A stretch of 64,000 nucleotides of DNA from Methanovulcanius yangii (GCF_018687785.1 NZ_LTBL01000001.1:248001-312000), one strand, 5' to 3'. Counted from the stretch's first letter, positions 26,327 through 36,162 are shown. The notes: generated from the sequence alone by a model not told the origin. Made by a program: numbers and translations.

Positions 26327-27526
26327 ATGCCAGATGTCAAAGCGACCTATTACTTCCGTCCTGACCGGCGGACCACTGCATCGGAAGCGGCTCAGGCCAT
26401 AGCTGAGGAAGAGACGACCGGAACCTGGACGCGGCTTACGACCAGGCAGGATTACGTCCGGGCTCTGGATGGAGAGGTTCTGGATGTTGAGTCTTCAGGT
26501 GCGGGATATGTGACGACCATCCGATACCCTTCCGAGATTTTCGAGCCCGGTAATGTATCGCAGTACCTCTCGGTTGTCGCAGGCAATCTCTTCGGTCTTG
26601 GCCGGCTGGAGGCGGTCCGTCTTCTGGACATGGAGTTTCCCGAGACACTGTCGGATTTCCGGGGTCCGAATTTTGGCATTGAAGGGGTGCGTCACCTCAT
26701 TGGCAGCCGCGACCGTCCTCATGTGGGAACGATCATCAAGCCAAAGGTGGGGCTTTCTCCGGAAGATACGGCGATGGTCGCCTATCAGGCAGCGGTGGGC
26801 GGTGTCGACTTTATCAAGGATGATGAGACCCTGACGGATCAGGCATTCTGCCCAATGGAGGACCGTGTTGAGGCGGTGATGGGCCGGCTGGATGAAGCGC
26901 GCGATGAAACCGGGCGGATGGTCCTGTATGCGGTGAATGTCTCCGATCGTGCGGACCGGATAGTGGAACGGGCGGAACGGGCGATTGAGCGTGGAGCAAA
27001 CACCATCATGGTCGATGTGATTACCTGTGGGTTTGGCGCTCTGCAGGCGCTTTCTGAATCTCCTTCGATATCGGTGCCCATCCATGTCCACCGGACAATG
27101 CATGCGGCAATGACCCGGAATCCTGAGCATGGGATTGCCATGCGTCCCATCGCCCGGCTCGTGAGGATGATGGGGGGTGATCAGCTGCATACCGGGACCG
27201 TTTCAGGGAAAATGGGTCATAATCCCGAGGAACTCATTGGAGACAATGCGGTCCTTACGCAGCCGTACTATGGGTTCAGGGAGGTGTTTCCCGTTGCAAG
27301 CGGTGGTCTGCACCCCGGAAAGGTTCATGCAGAACTTGCGGCACTTGGAACGGATATCGTTCTCCAGGCAGGAGGCGGCATCCATGGGCACCCGGATGGG
27401 ACTGCCGCAGGGGCGCGGGCAATGCGTCAGGCGGTTGATGCGTTTCTCGAAGGAGTGTCTGCGGAAGAATATGCGGAGGATCACGTCGAATTGCGGCATG
27501 CGATTTCATTATGGGGCGCAGAATGA
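26327..27526 (+). CDS. rbcL: Ribulose-1,5-bisphosphate carboxylase, archaeal form III
   Basis: The enzyme carboxylates RuBP to two 3-phosphoglycerates. The roughly 399-residue protein keeps the active-site residues: GTIIKPKVGL, GGVDFIKDDE with the carbamylated lysine (about residue 164), HVHRTMHAAM, GKMGHN of loop 6, ASGGLHPG and QAGGGIHGHPDG. It is shorter than most form III large subunits and there is no small-subunit gene. I use the ATG at 26327; a GTG three codons earlier overlaps the isomerase stop. Next to R15P isomerase, it serves AMP/nucleoside salvage; in some Methanomicrobiales a phosphoribulokinase feeds it instead, but none is visible here. Confidence 0.95.
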   Translation: MPDVKATYYFRPDRRTTASEAAQAIAEEETTGTWTRLTTRQDYVRALDGEVLDVESSGAGYVTTIRYPSEIFEPGNVSQYLSVVAGNLFGLGRLEAVRLLDMEFPETLSDFRGPNFGIEGVRHLIGSRDRPHVGTIIKPKVGLSPEDTAMVAYQAAVGGVDFIKDDETLTDQAFCPMEDRVEAVMGRLDEARDETGRMVLYAVNVSDRADRIVERAERAIERGANTIMVDVITCGFGALQALSESPSISVPIHVHRTMHAAMTRNPEHGIAMRPIARLVRMMGGDQLHTGTVSGKMGHNPEELIGDNAVLTQPYYGFREVFPVASGGLHPGKVHAELAALGTDIVLQAGGGIHGHPDGTAAGARAMRQAVDAFLEGVSAEEYAEDHVELRHAISLWGAE

Positions 27527-27674
27527 GCGTTCCGGGAAGGGAAAGAACCCCTTTTTATCCCCCACGACATAATTCGTATGGATGTACTACTCCTCTTGTC
27601 CGACCTGCGGAATTCTCCCGCCGCAGGTACAGTGGGGCCGTGATTGTGGGAGGATGGCAGACAGGAGCCTGAAT

Positions 27675-28496
27675 ATGGAAATACCATTTACAAAATTGCA
27701 CGGGAACGGGAATGATTTCATTCTGATCGATGAGACCGGTTCAGTGGTCATTCCTGATGAAATGAAGGGTGAATTTGCCCGCCTTTTCTGCGACCGCAGG
27801 TTTGGAATCGGAGGTGACGGCGTCCTTTTTCTGGTGAATGCCGAGGAGGCGGATTATGGGATGCGGTTGTTCCAGCCTGATGCGAGTGAGGCGGAGATGT
27901 GCGGGAACGGCATACGGTGCATTGCAAAGTATGCCTTCGACCAGGAATACGCCAGCGAAATATGCACCATTCAGACTCTTGCCGGCATTATGGAGGTCAC
28001 GATGGGCTATGATGACGAGGGGAACTTCACCGCCGCAATTGACATGGGCGAAATTCTCTTCGACTGTGCCGATATACCGGCAACAGGTGAAGGAGAATAT
28101 CAGAAGGAGATTGAAGGGTATACGGTCTATGCGGTCAACACCGGCGTACCCCATGCCATCGCGTTCGTCGATGACATAGAATCCGCTCCTCTTTCCGACG
28201 TTGCACCGAAGATTCGTTTTGATGCATCCTTTCCCGAAGGAGCAAATGTCAATTTTGTTCAGGTCATGAGTGATGGAGCCATCACTATCAGGACCTATGA
28301 GCGCGGCGTTGAGGAAGAGACATGGTCATGTGGAACCGGTGCAACAGCAAGCGCTGCGGTGGCCCATCATCTCGGCAAAACCGGAAATGAAGTCGTTGTC
28401 ACAACAAAAGGCGGACTCCTGACCATTCACCTGAATGATCATGCGACCATGGAAGGGCCTGCAGAGACGGTATTTGAGGGACAGATTGTCTTTTAG
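27675..28496 (+). CDS. dapF: Diaminopimelate epimerase
   Basis: DapF interconverts LL- and meso-diaminopimelate in lysine synthesis. The product of about 273 residues begins MEIPFTKLHGNGNDFILID, the family start. The two catalytic cysteines are in SEAEMCGNGIRCIAKYA and EEETWSCGTGATASAA. GGAG lies 7 bases before the ATG. The frame stays open upstream to an ATG at 27582, which lies about 27 bp after a TTTTTAT element; that would add 31 residues including CPTCG and DCGRM. I prefer the internal start because of its ribosome binding site and family length. It converges with radB, overlapping by 4 bp. Confidence 0.94.
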   Translation: MEIPFTKLHGNGNDFILIDETGSVVIPDEMKGEFARLFCDRRFGIGGDGVLFLVNAEEADYGMRLFQPDASEAEMCGNGIRCIAKYAFDQEYASEICTIQTLAGIMEVTMGYDDEGNFTAAIDMGEILFDCADIPATGEGEYQKEIEGYTVYAVNTGVPHAIAFVDDIESAPLSDVAPKIRFDASFPEGANVNFVQVMSDGAITIRTYERGVEEETWSCGTGATASAAVAHHLGKTGNEVVVTTKGGLLTIHLNDHATMEGPAETVFEGQIVF

Positions 28497-29161
28497 ACCT
28501 CCCTCATCCCGTCTTCGGTGATAATAAACGAGAATGACTCCCCGTCCGGGCGTGAGCGGTGTTTTTCCAGGATTGCCCGTCTTCCTACTCCTTTTTTTTC
28601 AAAACGGACGATGACCTTGGAGAGATGGGAAAGGACCGTGCCTCCGAGTCCCCGAAGCGTCCCTGTATCAACATCCATGAAGACCTGATTCGTCACAATA
28701 ACCGGGATGTCATAGCGTTTTGCATATCCCAGGAGAAGGATCATCTGGCGTGCCAGTCGTTTCTGGGGTTCTCCGGCAGGACCACCTTCGGCACGGTAGA
28801 GTCCCGTGAATGAATCGACGACGATCAGCCTGATGTCCCGGTTCTTTTTCAGTGTGGTTGCGCAGTCAGCAACCGCCGCTTCCTGTTCGACAAAATCGGC
28901 GGGTTCATAGATGAACAAATGAGCAGCCAACGACTCTGTATTCTCCCCGGCAATCTGACGAAACCGTTCGGTGGAGAACCCTTCCGTGTCGATGTAGATG
29001 ACACATCCACCGTCCCGGAGGGCAGCTACTGCACTGGCTATCGCTGCGGTGCTCTTCCCGCTCGCCGGTTCCCCGTAAAATTGGGTGATGGTCCGGGGAG
29101 TGAGCCCTCCTCCTATCAGGCGGTCGAGAGGAGGTATACCCGTCGTATGGGGTTCAGTCAC
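28493..29161 (-). CDS. radB: DNA repair and recombination protein RadB
   Basis: RadB is the small euryarchaeal RecA-family paralogue that assists RadA. The 222-residue protein lacks the helix-hairpin-helix N-terminus of RadA. It has GIPPLDRLIGGGLTPRTITQFYG, Walker A GEPASGKST, Walker B RLIVVDSFTGLYR, and VTNQVFMDVDTGTLRGLGG as the L2-like loop region. The ending EKHRSRPDGESFSFIITEDGM is typical. It overlaps larC by 8 bp on the same strand, so both are probably on one transcript. Confidence 0.94.
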   Translation of the reverse strand: MTEPHTTGIPPLDRLIGGGLTPRTITQFYGEPASGKSTAAIASAVAALRDGGCVIYIDTEGFSTERFRQIAGENTESLAAHLFIYEPADFVEQEAAVADCATTLKKNRDIRLIVVDSFTGLYRAEGGPAGEPQKRLARQMILLLGYAKRYDIPVIVTNQVFMDVDTGTLRGLGGTVLSHLSKVIVRFEKKGVGRRAILEKHRSRPDGESFSFIITEDGMREV

Positions 29162-30338
29162 ACTTTCCCCCCATTACCTGCTCCCATACCTTATCTTCGG
29201 CTATGCGTGCAACCGCCTGGTATCTTGTCCCTGTCATCTCTGAAAAACGGCGGGTATCCTCATATTCTGCTTTCACGGAGAGTGCAATTCCGTTCTTCCA
29301 TCCGATCTTCACGGGTATCAGACATCTCTGGTCCCCAATGGCGACTTCAGTCGCAATGAAAGAGCGTTCAATAACGGACCGATGCACTCCCTGAATACAC
29401 CTTATCCCAAGGGTACCAAGTTCTTCAGAGAGGATGGCACAGAAACGGTCGCTGTCGCCGTGGCCGCAGATGACGCGTATCATTGTTCCCGGGCGCCCTT
29501 TTTTCATAATCAGGGGGCTGGCGGTTGCATCCCGTGCGCCTTCCCGCATAAGGCGTTCAAGGGTATAGGCAATCACCTCGCCGGTAGCATCGTCAACATT
29601 GGTTTCCAGGATATCTATTGTCCCGACCTCACGGGATTCATTACCGTACAGGACCGCGCGCAATACATTTGGTGAATCTGCCGGATTGCGCGTCCCCGCA
29701 CCATAGCCGATTCCGAGAATGGTGCCTTCCCCCGAATCTCCCTTACCACGGGACGCAAATTCAGCCAGGATGGCGGCGCCGGTCGGGGTGCAGAGTTCAC
29801 GGTCCGCGTCGGTGAATCTCGCCGGAATCCTTCCTTCCCGAAGTATCTCGATGGTGGCGGGTGACGGGATTGGATAATTTCCATGCGATCCCCTGAGGGT
29901 TCCTGTTCCTAGGTGGACCGGTCTGATAATCACATGGTCGACAGCAAGTGAGCAGAATGCTGTACAGGCACCCACAACGTCGGCGATCGCATCATCTGCC
30001 CCGACTTCATGGAAATGGACATGCTCTCCGTGAATCACTGATTCTCCCGCATGGATTCTCAGAAAGATCCGCTCGGCCATAGCGATGACTTCGTCCGGTG
30101 CATTTGCTTCACCAAGTCTCTCCAGAACCTCTTCAATGGTGGCCCTTTTCTTCCCCGCACCGGTCTTTACCTGCACCGCCCTGATGCCGCACCGGTCTGT
30201 CATTGTGATTGCGGGGGGACCAACGACCGATGCCATCGCTGTCGTTACTGCCGTGGTGTCAGCCCCGCATCCGAGGAGTGCACCTATTATCATATCGCCC
30301 GCGGCCCCGGAAAACGGGTCAAGAAGGAGAGTCTTCAT
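29154..30338 (-). CDS. larC: LarC-family nickel insertion protein
   Basis: LarC inserts nickel into the pincer cofactor of lactate racemase; archaeal members (former DUF111) are less studied. The 394-residue protein shows LLLDPFSGAAGDMIIGALL, EHVHFHEVGADDAIADVVGA with a histidine-rich metal-binding motif, GSHGNYPIPSPATIEIL and LETNVDDATGEVIAYTLE, all in family order. LarB and LarE are not in this window. Methanogens have other nickel demands, so its role here may differ from lactate racemase maturation. It precedes radB with an 8-bp overlap. Confidence 0.9.
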   Translation of the reverse strand: MKTLLLDPFSGAAGDMIIGALLGCGADTTAVTTAMASVVGPPAITMTDRCGIRAVQVKTGAGKKRATIEEVLERLGEANAPDEVIAMAERIFLRIHAGESVIHGEHVHFHEVGADDAIADVVGACTAFCSLAVDHVIIRPVHLGTGTLRGSHGNYPIPSPATIEILREGRIPARFTDADRELCTPTGAAILAEFASRGKGDSGEGTILGIGYGAGTRNPADSPNVLRAVLYGNESREVGTIDILETNVDDATGEVIAYTLERLMREGARDATASPLIMKKGRPGTMIRVICGHGDSDRFCAILSEELGTLGIRCIQGVHRSVIERSFIATEVAIGDQRCLIPVKIGWKNGIALSVKAEYEDTRRFSEMTGTRYQAVARIAEDKVWEQVMGGKCD

Positions 30339-30396
30339 GCAATACCAGTAATTATTATCAAGAGCATTAATAAGAAGGTAAGGTGAGGGCGAGACA

Positions 30397-32943
30397 ATGT
30401 ATCTGAAAGTAGATAGTGCGTACCCGGAGGATCAAGGCATGGGAAGATGCCGTCTCGATCTGACGACTATGCAGCAGCTGAGGCTGGTCCCCGGAGATCT
30501 GGTCTATCTCGAAGGCCAGCGCAAAACTGTGGCGAAGGTCTGGAGGATGCAGTCGCAGGACTGGGGCCAGGAAAAGATAAAGATCGATAATTTCATCCGG
30601 CTCAATGCCGGTGTGAGCATAGGGGACAGAATTCAGATACGCCCGGTTGAAGACGAGATAGAGGCGCAGCGAATCCTCATCGCCCCTCCTGAGGACCTGA
30701 CCCGCCAGATGCCGATAAATTATAATCAGGCGTCCCTCAAACTCATTGGCTTTCCTGCCATGAAGAATGACACCATTCCCATCGTAGCAGGGTTACCCTT
30801 CATGCAGCAGCAGCTGGTCGCCTTTAAGGTAGTCGATATCGAACCCGCAGAAGCGGTGATCATCACTGCCGACACCGAGATTGAGTTCTCGGAGAAACCA
30901 GCCGAAGGATTCGAGGGTGTCAGAAAGATATCATATGAGGACATCGGCGGACTGAAAGGGGAACTGCAGAATGTGCGGGAAACGATTGAACTTCCGATGC
31001 GCCATCCCGAACTCTTCCGCAAACTCGGCATTGAACCTCCCAAGGGGGTCCTCCTCTACGGGCCGCCGGGAACAGGAAAGACCCTGATCGCAAAAGCCGT
31101 CGCAAACGAGAGCGGAGCGCATTTCATCTCCATTGCCGGCCCGGAGGTGATTTCAAAATATTATGGTGAATCCGAACAGCGTCTTCGTGAGATCTTTGAA
31201 GAGGCTGAGGAGAATGCCCCTGCCATCATCTTCATTGACGAACTGGATTCGATCACCCCGAAACGAGAGGATGTGACCGGGGAGGTCGAACGGCGGGTCG
31301 TTGCCCAGCTCCTGACGATGATGGATGGACTGGAGGAGCGCGGACAGGTGCTCGTCATAGGAGCCACGAATCGCCTCGATGCAATCGATCAGGCACTCCG
31401 CCGGCCCGGGCGCTTCGACCGTGAGATTGAGATTGGGGTGCCGGATGAACATGACCGGCTGGAAATCCTGAAAATTCACACCCGGGGGATGCCTCTTGAG
31501 GGGGAGGCCCGACTGATAAAACTCCGGAAGGAGGAGGAGGATGCCGACGAGGAGGCACGTGAAATCCTCTCGCAGAAGACGAGTGCGGTTGCAGAAGAAA
31601 TCGAAGCAAACCAGGATCGGCTGTTGGTTTTTCTGGCTTCCAAAACGCACGGATTCGTCGGGGCGGATATTCAGGCTCTGGCACGTGAGGCTGCAATGCG
31701 ATCCCTCAGACGATACCTTCCGGAAATCGATCTCGACAACGATGAAATTCCGGAGGAGATCATGGAATCGCTGGAAGTGACCGGGCGTGATTTCCGCGAG
31801 GCCCTGCGCGATGTGAGCCCGAGCGCGATGCGTGAAGTCTTCATCGAGGTGCCAAATATTACCTGGAATGATATTGGTGGCCTGGTGCAGGAAAAAGAGG
31901 AGATCCGGGAGGCAGTCGAGTATCCGCTTACGCAACCGGAACGTTTTGAGAACCTTGGTATCGAACCGCCAAACGGCGTTCTCCTCTACGGACCTCCCGG
32001 CACCGGGAAAACCCTGATCGCAAAGGCAGTTGCGACCGAAAGCGGTGCGAATTTCATCCCGGTTCGCGGCCCCCAGCTCCTCTCAAAGTGGGTAGGAGAG
32101 AGCGAACGTGCAGTCCGGGAAATCTTCCGCAAGGCGCGGCAGGTGGCACCGTCCATTATATTCTTTGATGAACTCGATGCCATTGCTCCCGCACGTGGAA
32201 GCGGTTCGGACAGCCATGTCATCGAGAGTGTCGTCAACCAGATCCTGACCGAATTCGACGGGATAGATGAGACGAAAGGTGTGGTGATTGTCGGTGCAAC
32301 CAACCGTCCTGATATCATTGATCCGGCCCTTCTCCGTGCCGGCCGTTTTGACAGACTGGTCGCCATCACCGAACCCGAGGAGGCAGCGCGCCGGGAGATT
32401 CTTTCCATTCATACACGCTACATCCCTCTCGAAGGTTCTGCAATAGAGACCCTTGTCGAGAAGACGAAGGACTTTGATGAAACCGGTCTTGAAGCACTCT
32501 TCGATCGGTGCAGGGAGGACAGACGGCATGAAACCGGCCAATCAAGGATCACCGTCGAAGAATTCCTCGCCTGCAAAGTGGACATGCCCGCCATCACCGG
32601 AGACCTGCTCAGCAGGAGCAGGCGTCGTCGCCTGATAAGGGGCCTTCTGGACAGTCATGGATTTATCCTCCATGATCCGGTGCGTGATGCCTTTCTATCG
32701 GATATTGCCTCACGAACATCGTCCTATGTGGGATCCGATCTCGACCTGCTCTGCAGGGAGGCAGCGATGATTTCGATGCGCTCGGGGAGGGATTCGGTTC
32801 AGATGACTGATTTTGAAGAGGCCCTCAGGAAGGTGCGCCCTATGATGAACGAGCGCGTCCGTGAGCAGTATCGCCGCATCCAGCAGTATTTCAAAGGAGG
32901 TCTCCCTTCACAGATGCAGGTGAACCTTCCTGAATACCAATAA
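30397..32943 (+). CDS. CDC48/VAT-type AAA+ ATPase with extra lid segment in D2
   Basis: This 848-residue protein is an archaeal p97-like unfoldase. The N-domain covers about residues 1-170, followed by D1 (Walker [10 protein letters not shown], Walker [11 protein letters not shown]) and D2 ([19 protein letters not shown], with [19 protein letters not shown]). D1 carries an acidic, helical insert near residues 375-410 ([17 protein letters not shown]). D2 differs from the usual form: after [18 protein letters not shown] come about 65 residues that look like a decayed lid. A second, canonical lid follows ([21 protein letters not shown], then [16 protein letters not shown]). The C-terminus ends in NLPEYQ. 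It probably feeds the proteasome; the effect of the extra segment is unknown. Confidence 0.92.
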   Translation: MYLKVDSAYPEDQGMGRCRLDLTTMQQLRLVPGDLVYLEGQRKTVAKVWRMQSQDWGQEKIKIDNFIRLNAGVSIGDRIQIRPVEDEIEAQRILIAPPEDLTRQMPINYNQASLKLIGFPAMKNDTIPIVAGLPFMQQQLVAFKVVDIEPAEAVIITADTEIEFSEKPAEGFEGVRKISYEDIGGLKGELQNVRETIELPMRHPELFRKLGIEPPKGVLLYGPPGTGKTLIAKAVANESGAHFISIAGPEVISKYYGESEQRLREIFEEAEENAPAIIFIDELDSITPKREDVTGEVERRVVAQLLTMMDGLEERGQVLVIGATNRLDAIDQALRRPGRFDREIEIGVPDEHDRLEILKIHTRGMPLEGEARLIKLRKEEEDADEEAREILSQKTSAVAEEIEANQDRLLVFLASKTHGFVGADIQALAREAAMRSLRRYLPEIDLDNDEIPEEIMESLEVTGRDFREALRDVSPSAMREVFIEVPNITWNDIGGLVQEKEEIREAVEYPLTQPERFENLGIEPPNGVLLYGPPGTGKTLIAKAVATESGANFIPVRGPQLLSKWVGESERAVREIFRKARQVAPSIIFFDELDAIAPARGSGSDSHVIESVVNQILTEFDGIDETKGVVIVGATNRPDIIDPALLRAGRFDRLVAITEPEEAARREILSIHTRYIPLEGSAIETLVEKTKDFDETGLEALFDRCREDRRHETGQSRITVEEFLACKVDMPAITGDLLSRSRRRRLIRGLLDSHGFILHDPVRDAFLSDIASRTSSYVGSDLDLLCREAAMISMRSGRDSVQMTDFEEALRKVRPMMNERVREQYRRIQQYFKGGLPSQMQVNLPEYQ

Positions 32944-33018
32944 TTCCTTTTTCGAATCTTCCAAATGATTATTCGTTAATGCTCACAAACATACATTCAG
33001 GAGTGAGAAGAAGCCCTT

Positions 33019-34566
33019 ATGTCCAATTGTACGGCCTTTCTTGATGTGAATGCACGGCTGGGTGAAAAACCTGCCCTGATTTTTCCCTCAACCGGCGAAG
33101 TGTTCAGTTTTCGGGCGCTCCTTGAGGATGCCTGCAGAATTGGCGGGCGCCTGAAACAACGGGGAGTTGTACCGGGCGACAGGGTCTGCCTGTATCTTGC
33201 ACCGGGAGCACGGTATGTTCTCTGGTATTTTGCCCTCTGGAGAATTGGTGCGGTGGCAGTCCCCCTCAATAATGTGCTGAGAGCAGATGAGGTGGTAAGC
33301 ATGCTCGACGATTCGGGTTCGATGATCCTTGTCACGGATGCTGTCGGATATGTGGAAACAGCGGAGTCTGTACAAAATCACTGCTCAGCTATTGATATCA
33401 TCCTCGACGATTCGGCTGAATGGAAATCCGAATGTGCGGGAGAGGCACCGTTCATTCGGCCCGTTCATTGTTCCTGTGATCAAATCTGCCAGCTCCAGTA
33501 TACATCTGGAACGACCGGAAAGCAGAAAGGTGCAATTCTGACCCACGGCAACTGGATGGCGGCTATGGATGCCGAGGTCGATGTGCTGGGTCTTCGCGAA
33601 AAGGACATTTATCTCGGCATTTACCCGATGGCTCATGTTGGTGTCTCATGGGGCATCTCTGCACTGAAGGCGGGGGCTACCTGGGTCATTCTCGAGCGGT
33701 TTGATCTCGATCGATACATTTCGCTGATAGAGGAGTATAGGGCAACGGTGATTGCCGGCATGCCACCGGTGATACACTCGCTTACGCGGACGCCAGAAGG
33801 AACGGAAGAGAGGATGGCGTCTGCCCGTGAGATGATCTCCGGCGGGGGACCGCTTCATCCCAGCATCTGGAAAGAGTTCCATCGGCGGTTTGGCATTCCT
33901 GTCATAAACGCATATGGCCTCTCGGAGACCATCGTCGTGGGGACCGGAACGGCAATCCGGCCCGAGGATTATGTCTATGCCACGGAATTCAGGAGTGTGG
34001 GTATGCCGGTCGGTTACAGCGAGGTAAAGATCGTCGATATCGAGGACCCGTCCCGGGAAATGCCGGTGGGAGATACCGGTGAGATTGCCCTCCGGGGTCC
34101 GGGTGTCGCCCGTGGGTACTGGAATATGCCGGAGGAGACTGCTGAGGTGTTCATCGAAGACGGCTGGTTCCTGACCGGAGATGTCGGGCATCTCCAAGAA
34201 AACGGAATGCTCTCCATTACGGACAGAAAGAAGGATATGATTGTCATGTCCGGGTGGAAAATATATCCGACTGAAGTGGAGAAGACCCTTATCGAGCATC
34301 CCGCTATAGATGATATTGCCATATTCGGGGTACCCGATGATCACCGGGGGGAGATTCCTTTCGCTGCTGTGGTGCCAAAGGTCGGACAATTCATCACCCT
34401 TGAGGATCTCCAGACATACAGCCGTGAGCGGCTTGCGGGATATAAAGTCCCGAGAAAAATGGTGCTTGTTGCCGAACTTCCCCGTGTGGGGGGATGGAAA
34501 CTTCTTCGCCGGGAACTCAGGGAACGGTACATGGACGGAAGCCTGTGCGGGAAGGATAATTCCTGA
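33019..34566 (+). CDS. Acyl-CoA synthetase-like AMP-forming ligase
   Basis: This 515-residue member of the ANL family activates a carboxylate with ATP. It has the P-loop YTSGTTGKQKGAILTH (A3), NAYGLSETIVVGTG (A5), the GDTGEIALRGPGVARGYW and GWFLTGDVGHLQENGMLSITDRKKDMI region (A7-A8), and the hinge SGWKIYPTEVEKTL. The A10 segment, normally PRTxxGKILRRELR, reads PRVGGWKLLRRELR, keeping the lysine but losing the glycine before it. Substrate is unknown; medium-chain or aromatic acids are typical. It lies directly upstream of a RecA/KaiC-fold gene. Confidence 0.85.
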   Translation: MSNCTAFLDVNARLGEKPALIFPSTGEVFSFRALLEDACRIGGRLKQRGVVPGDRVCLYLAPGARYVLWYFALWRIGAVAVPLNNVLRADEVVSMLDDSGSMILVTDAVGYVETAESVQNHCSAIDIILDDSAEWKSECAGEAPFIRPVHCSCDQICQLQYTSGTTGKQKGAILTHGNWMAAMDAEVDVLGLREKDIYLGIYPMAHVGVSWGISALKAGATWVILERFDLDRYISLIEEYRATVIAGMPPVIHSLTRTPEGTEERMASAREMISGGGPLHPSIWKEFHRRFGIPVINAYGLSETIVVGTGTAIRPEDYVYATEFRSVGMPVGYSEVKIVDIEDPSREMPVGDTGEIALRGPGVARGYWNMPEETAEVFIEDGWFLTGDVGHLQENGMLSITDRKKDMIVMSGWKIYPTEVEKTLIEHPAIDDIAIFGVPDDHRGEIPFAAVVPKVGQFITLEDLQTYSRERLAGYKVPRKMVLVAELPRVGGWKLLRRELRERYMDGSLCGKDNS

Positions 34567-34641
34567 CCCGGAAGGTATGTAAATGAAATTTCTGAGATAG
34601 GAGAGAAACTATTTACCTTTTCTTTTAATACATATTGCAGA

Positions 34642-35259
34642 ATGAGTTCCGGTGTTGAGAACATTGAGATAATGGCATCGAACAAGGTGTCGACCGGAAT
34701 CGCCGGCCTGGACTTTCAGTTGGGGGGAGGGTATCCGGCAGGTTCGATCATCGTTCTCCATGGATCTCCCCTTTCCGGGATTGAGGAGATGGCCGCACAG
34801 TTCTGGAAGACACCTGGCGATGGCACGCACTACTACCTCATGATAGACGGACTGGTGGAGGAAGGGATGGTCAAGGTGTCGACGGCGGATGTTGAGGAGG
34901 CCATCAACGCCTGCTCTTCGTCAAAACGTGTGATCGTCGATTCCCTGTCGAGCGTTGTGCTGAAGGAAGGAGTCGACGAAGCAATTCGTCTGATGAAAGA
35001 GACTTCCCGCCCGATTGTGGAGCATGGGGGGAATACCCTTTTTGTTCTCTATTCGGGCGTCCATCCCGATATTGAGGAGATCCGGATAGCACGTCATGCG
35101 GATGTTTTTGTCACCTGTGTGGAAGAGATCCACGGCAGTGAAGTCGAAAGGAAACTGATGATTCGTAAGCTCAGGGATGCGGAAGTGCCGAACCGGATGT
35201 ATCCCTACAATATCTCATCCGAAGGAATTGACCTGTCGACGACGGCAAGGGTCGTGTAA
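34642..35259 (+). CDS. RecA/KaiC-fold protein without a functional P-loop
   Basis: This 205-residue protein has the KaiC/RadA-type beginning KVSTGIAGLDFQLGGGYPAGSIIVLHG, but the Walker A loop reads GSPLSGIEEM instead of GxxGxGKT/S, so the phosphate-binding lysine is lost. The Walker B-like strand SKRVIVDSLSSVVLK remains. The C-terminal half is shaped like KaiC domains (GGNTLFVLYSGVHPD, RHADVFVTCVEE, RKLMIRKLRDAEVP). It may be a regulatory protein that binds a partner rather than ATP. The promoter is probably ACTATTTACC about 30 bp upstream, making it leaderless. Confidence 0.72.
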   Translation: MSSGVENIEIMASNKVSTGIAGLDFQLGGGYPAGSIIVLHGSPLSGIEEMAAQFWKTPGDGTHYYLMIDGLVEEGMVKVSTADVEEAINACSSSKRVIVDSLSSVVLKEGVDEAIRLMKETSRPIVEHGGNTLFVLYSGVHPDIEEIRIARHADVFVTCVEEIHGSEVERKLMIRKLRDAEVPNRMYPYNISSEGIDLSTTARVV

Positions 35260-35264
35260 AAAAA
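35258..35264 (-). terminator. T-tract after the metE-like gene
   Basis: Read on the minus strand, the metE-like stop is followed by ATTATTTTTTTAC within a few bases. A run of seven thymines like this is the usual archaeal termination signal. It lies at the stop codon of the converging KaiC-like gene, so transcripts from both sides meet here. Confidence 0.4.
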
Positions 35265-35268
35265 TAAT

Positions 35269-36162
35269 TCAGAGTTCTGTGCGGCAATTTGCTGCCGCCC
35301 GGACCATATTTTCAAGTTTTTTGTATGCGGTTTCACGCGAATGCATCCGGAGTCCGCAGTCCGGGTCGATGAAAAGCGCTTCCGGGCCGAAAATATCGAT
35401 CCCTTTCTCTATTCTGGACTGAATGACGGCAACACTCTCCACCCCGGTGCTTGCCGAGTCGACAACCCCGTATCCGATTTTTTTCCCTTTCAGGTCCTTT
35501 TCGCTGAAAAGATCGTGATTTTGTGGATTGTTGGAAAACTCAAAATCCAGGATGTCGACCGGGAAGGTGAGGAGATCATCGATCACAGCGGTAAGATCGC
35601 CGCATACATGCATGCAGGTGGGAGTTCTCACCACCGAGGTGATCGTGCCGATGGCCTGACGGGCAGCATGGAGATCTGCTGCACCGGTCGAGAGGATCGG
35701 TTCATCGATCTGAAGGATGGTCACTCCTGCGGATGCGAGGCTTCGTGCTTCCGTGGCAAGTGCCTCGCCGATGTCGAGAACGGCTTCCGTCCGGTCACGG
35801 TAAATGGGGGTACGGATTTTCAGGCCATGGGCAATCGTCGATGGACCGGTGATAATTCCCTTGACTTTCGGATGACGGGAAAGGGCATATTTGACTCCCT
35901 GCAATGTAATCGGCCTCTGTGATGGCTGAATTTTTCCGATGATTTCCTGCCCCTTGACTCCGGGAAGGTAATCGGCGATGAGTGAGATCATGTCTCCTCC
36001 CACCTGCCCGTCCGATATGATATCAATACCGGCATGAATCTGATCGGACACCGCAGTCTCCTGTGCCCCGGCAAGGGGGTTGAAGAGGGCCCTGATGCCT
36101 CCTGTCTTCACTGCGGGATAACTTCCCACGACGGTCGTGGGGAGCAGTTTTGTACTGATCAT
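35269..36162 (-). CDS. Methionine synthase, archaeal MetE C-terminal-domain type
   Basis: This 297-residue TIM-barrel protein corresponds to the catalytic C-terminal half of cobalamin-independent methionine synthase. Zinc ligands appear as TCMHVCGDLT (His-x-Cys) and FIDPDCGLRMHS (second Cys). LPTTVVGSYPA at the start is family-typical. Archaeal short MetE proteins are thought to take the methyl group from a corrinoid protein rather than from folate, because they lack the N-terminal domain. It overlaps the 3' end of aspS by 4 bp (ATGA). Confidence 0.85.
   Translation of the reverse strand: MISTKLLPTTVVGSYPAVKTGGIRALFNPLAGAQETAVSDQIHAGIDIISDGQVGGDMISLIADYLPGVKGQEIIGKIQPSQRPITLQGVKYALSRHPKVKGIITGPSTIAHGLKIRTPIYRDRTEAVLDIGEALATEARSLASAGVTILQIDEPILSTGAADLHAARQAIGTITSVVRTPTCMHVCGDLTAVIDDLLTFPVDILDFEFSNNPQNHDLFSEKDLKGKKIGYGVVDSASTGVESVAVIQSRIEKGIDIFGPEALFIDPDCGLRMHSRETAYKKLENMVRAAANCRTEL

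Noticed and set aside
31153-31935. 260-codon frame antisense to the CDC48 homologue
   Set aside because: It is a shadow of the strongly coding AAA+ gene.
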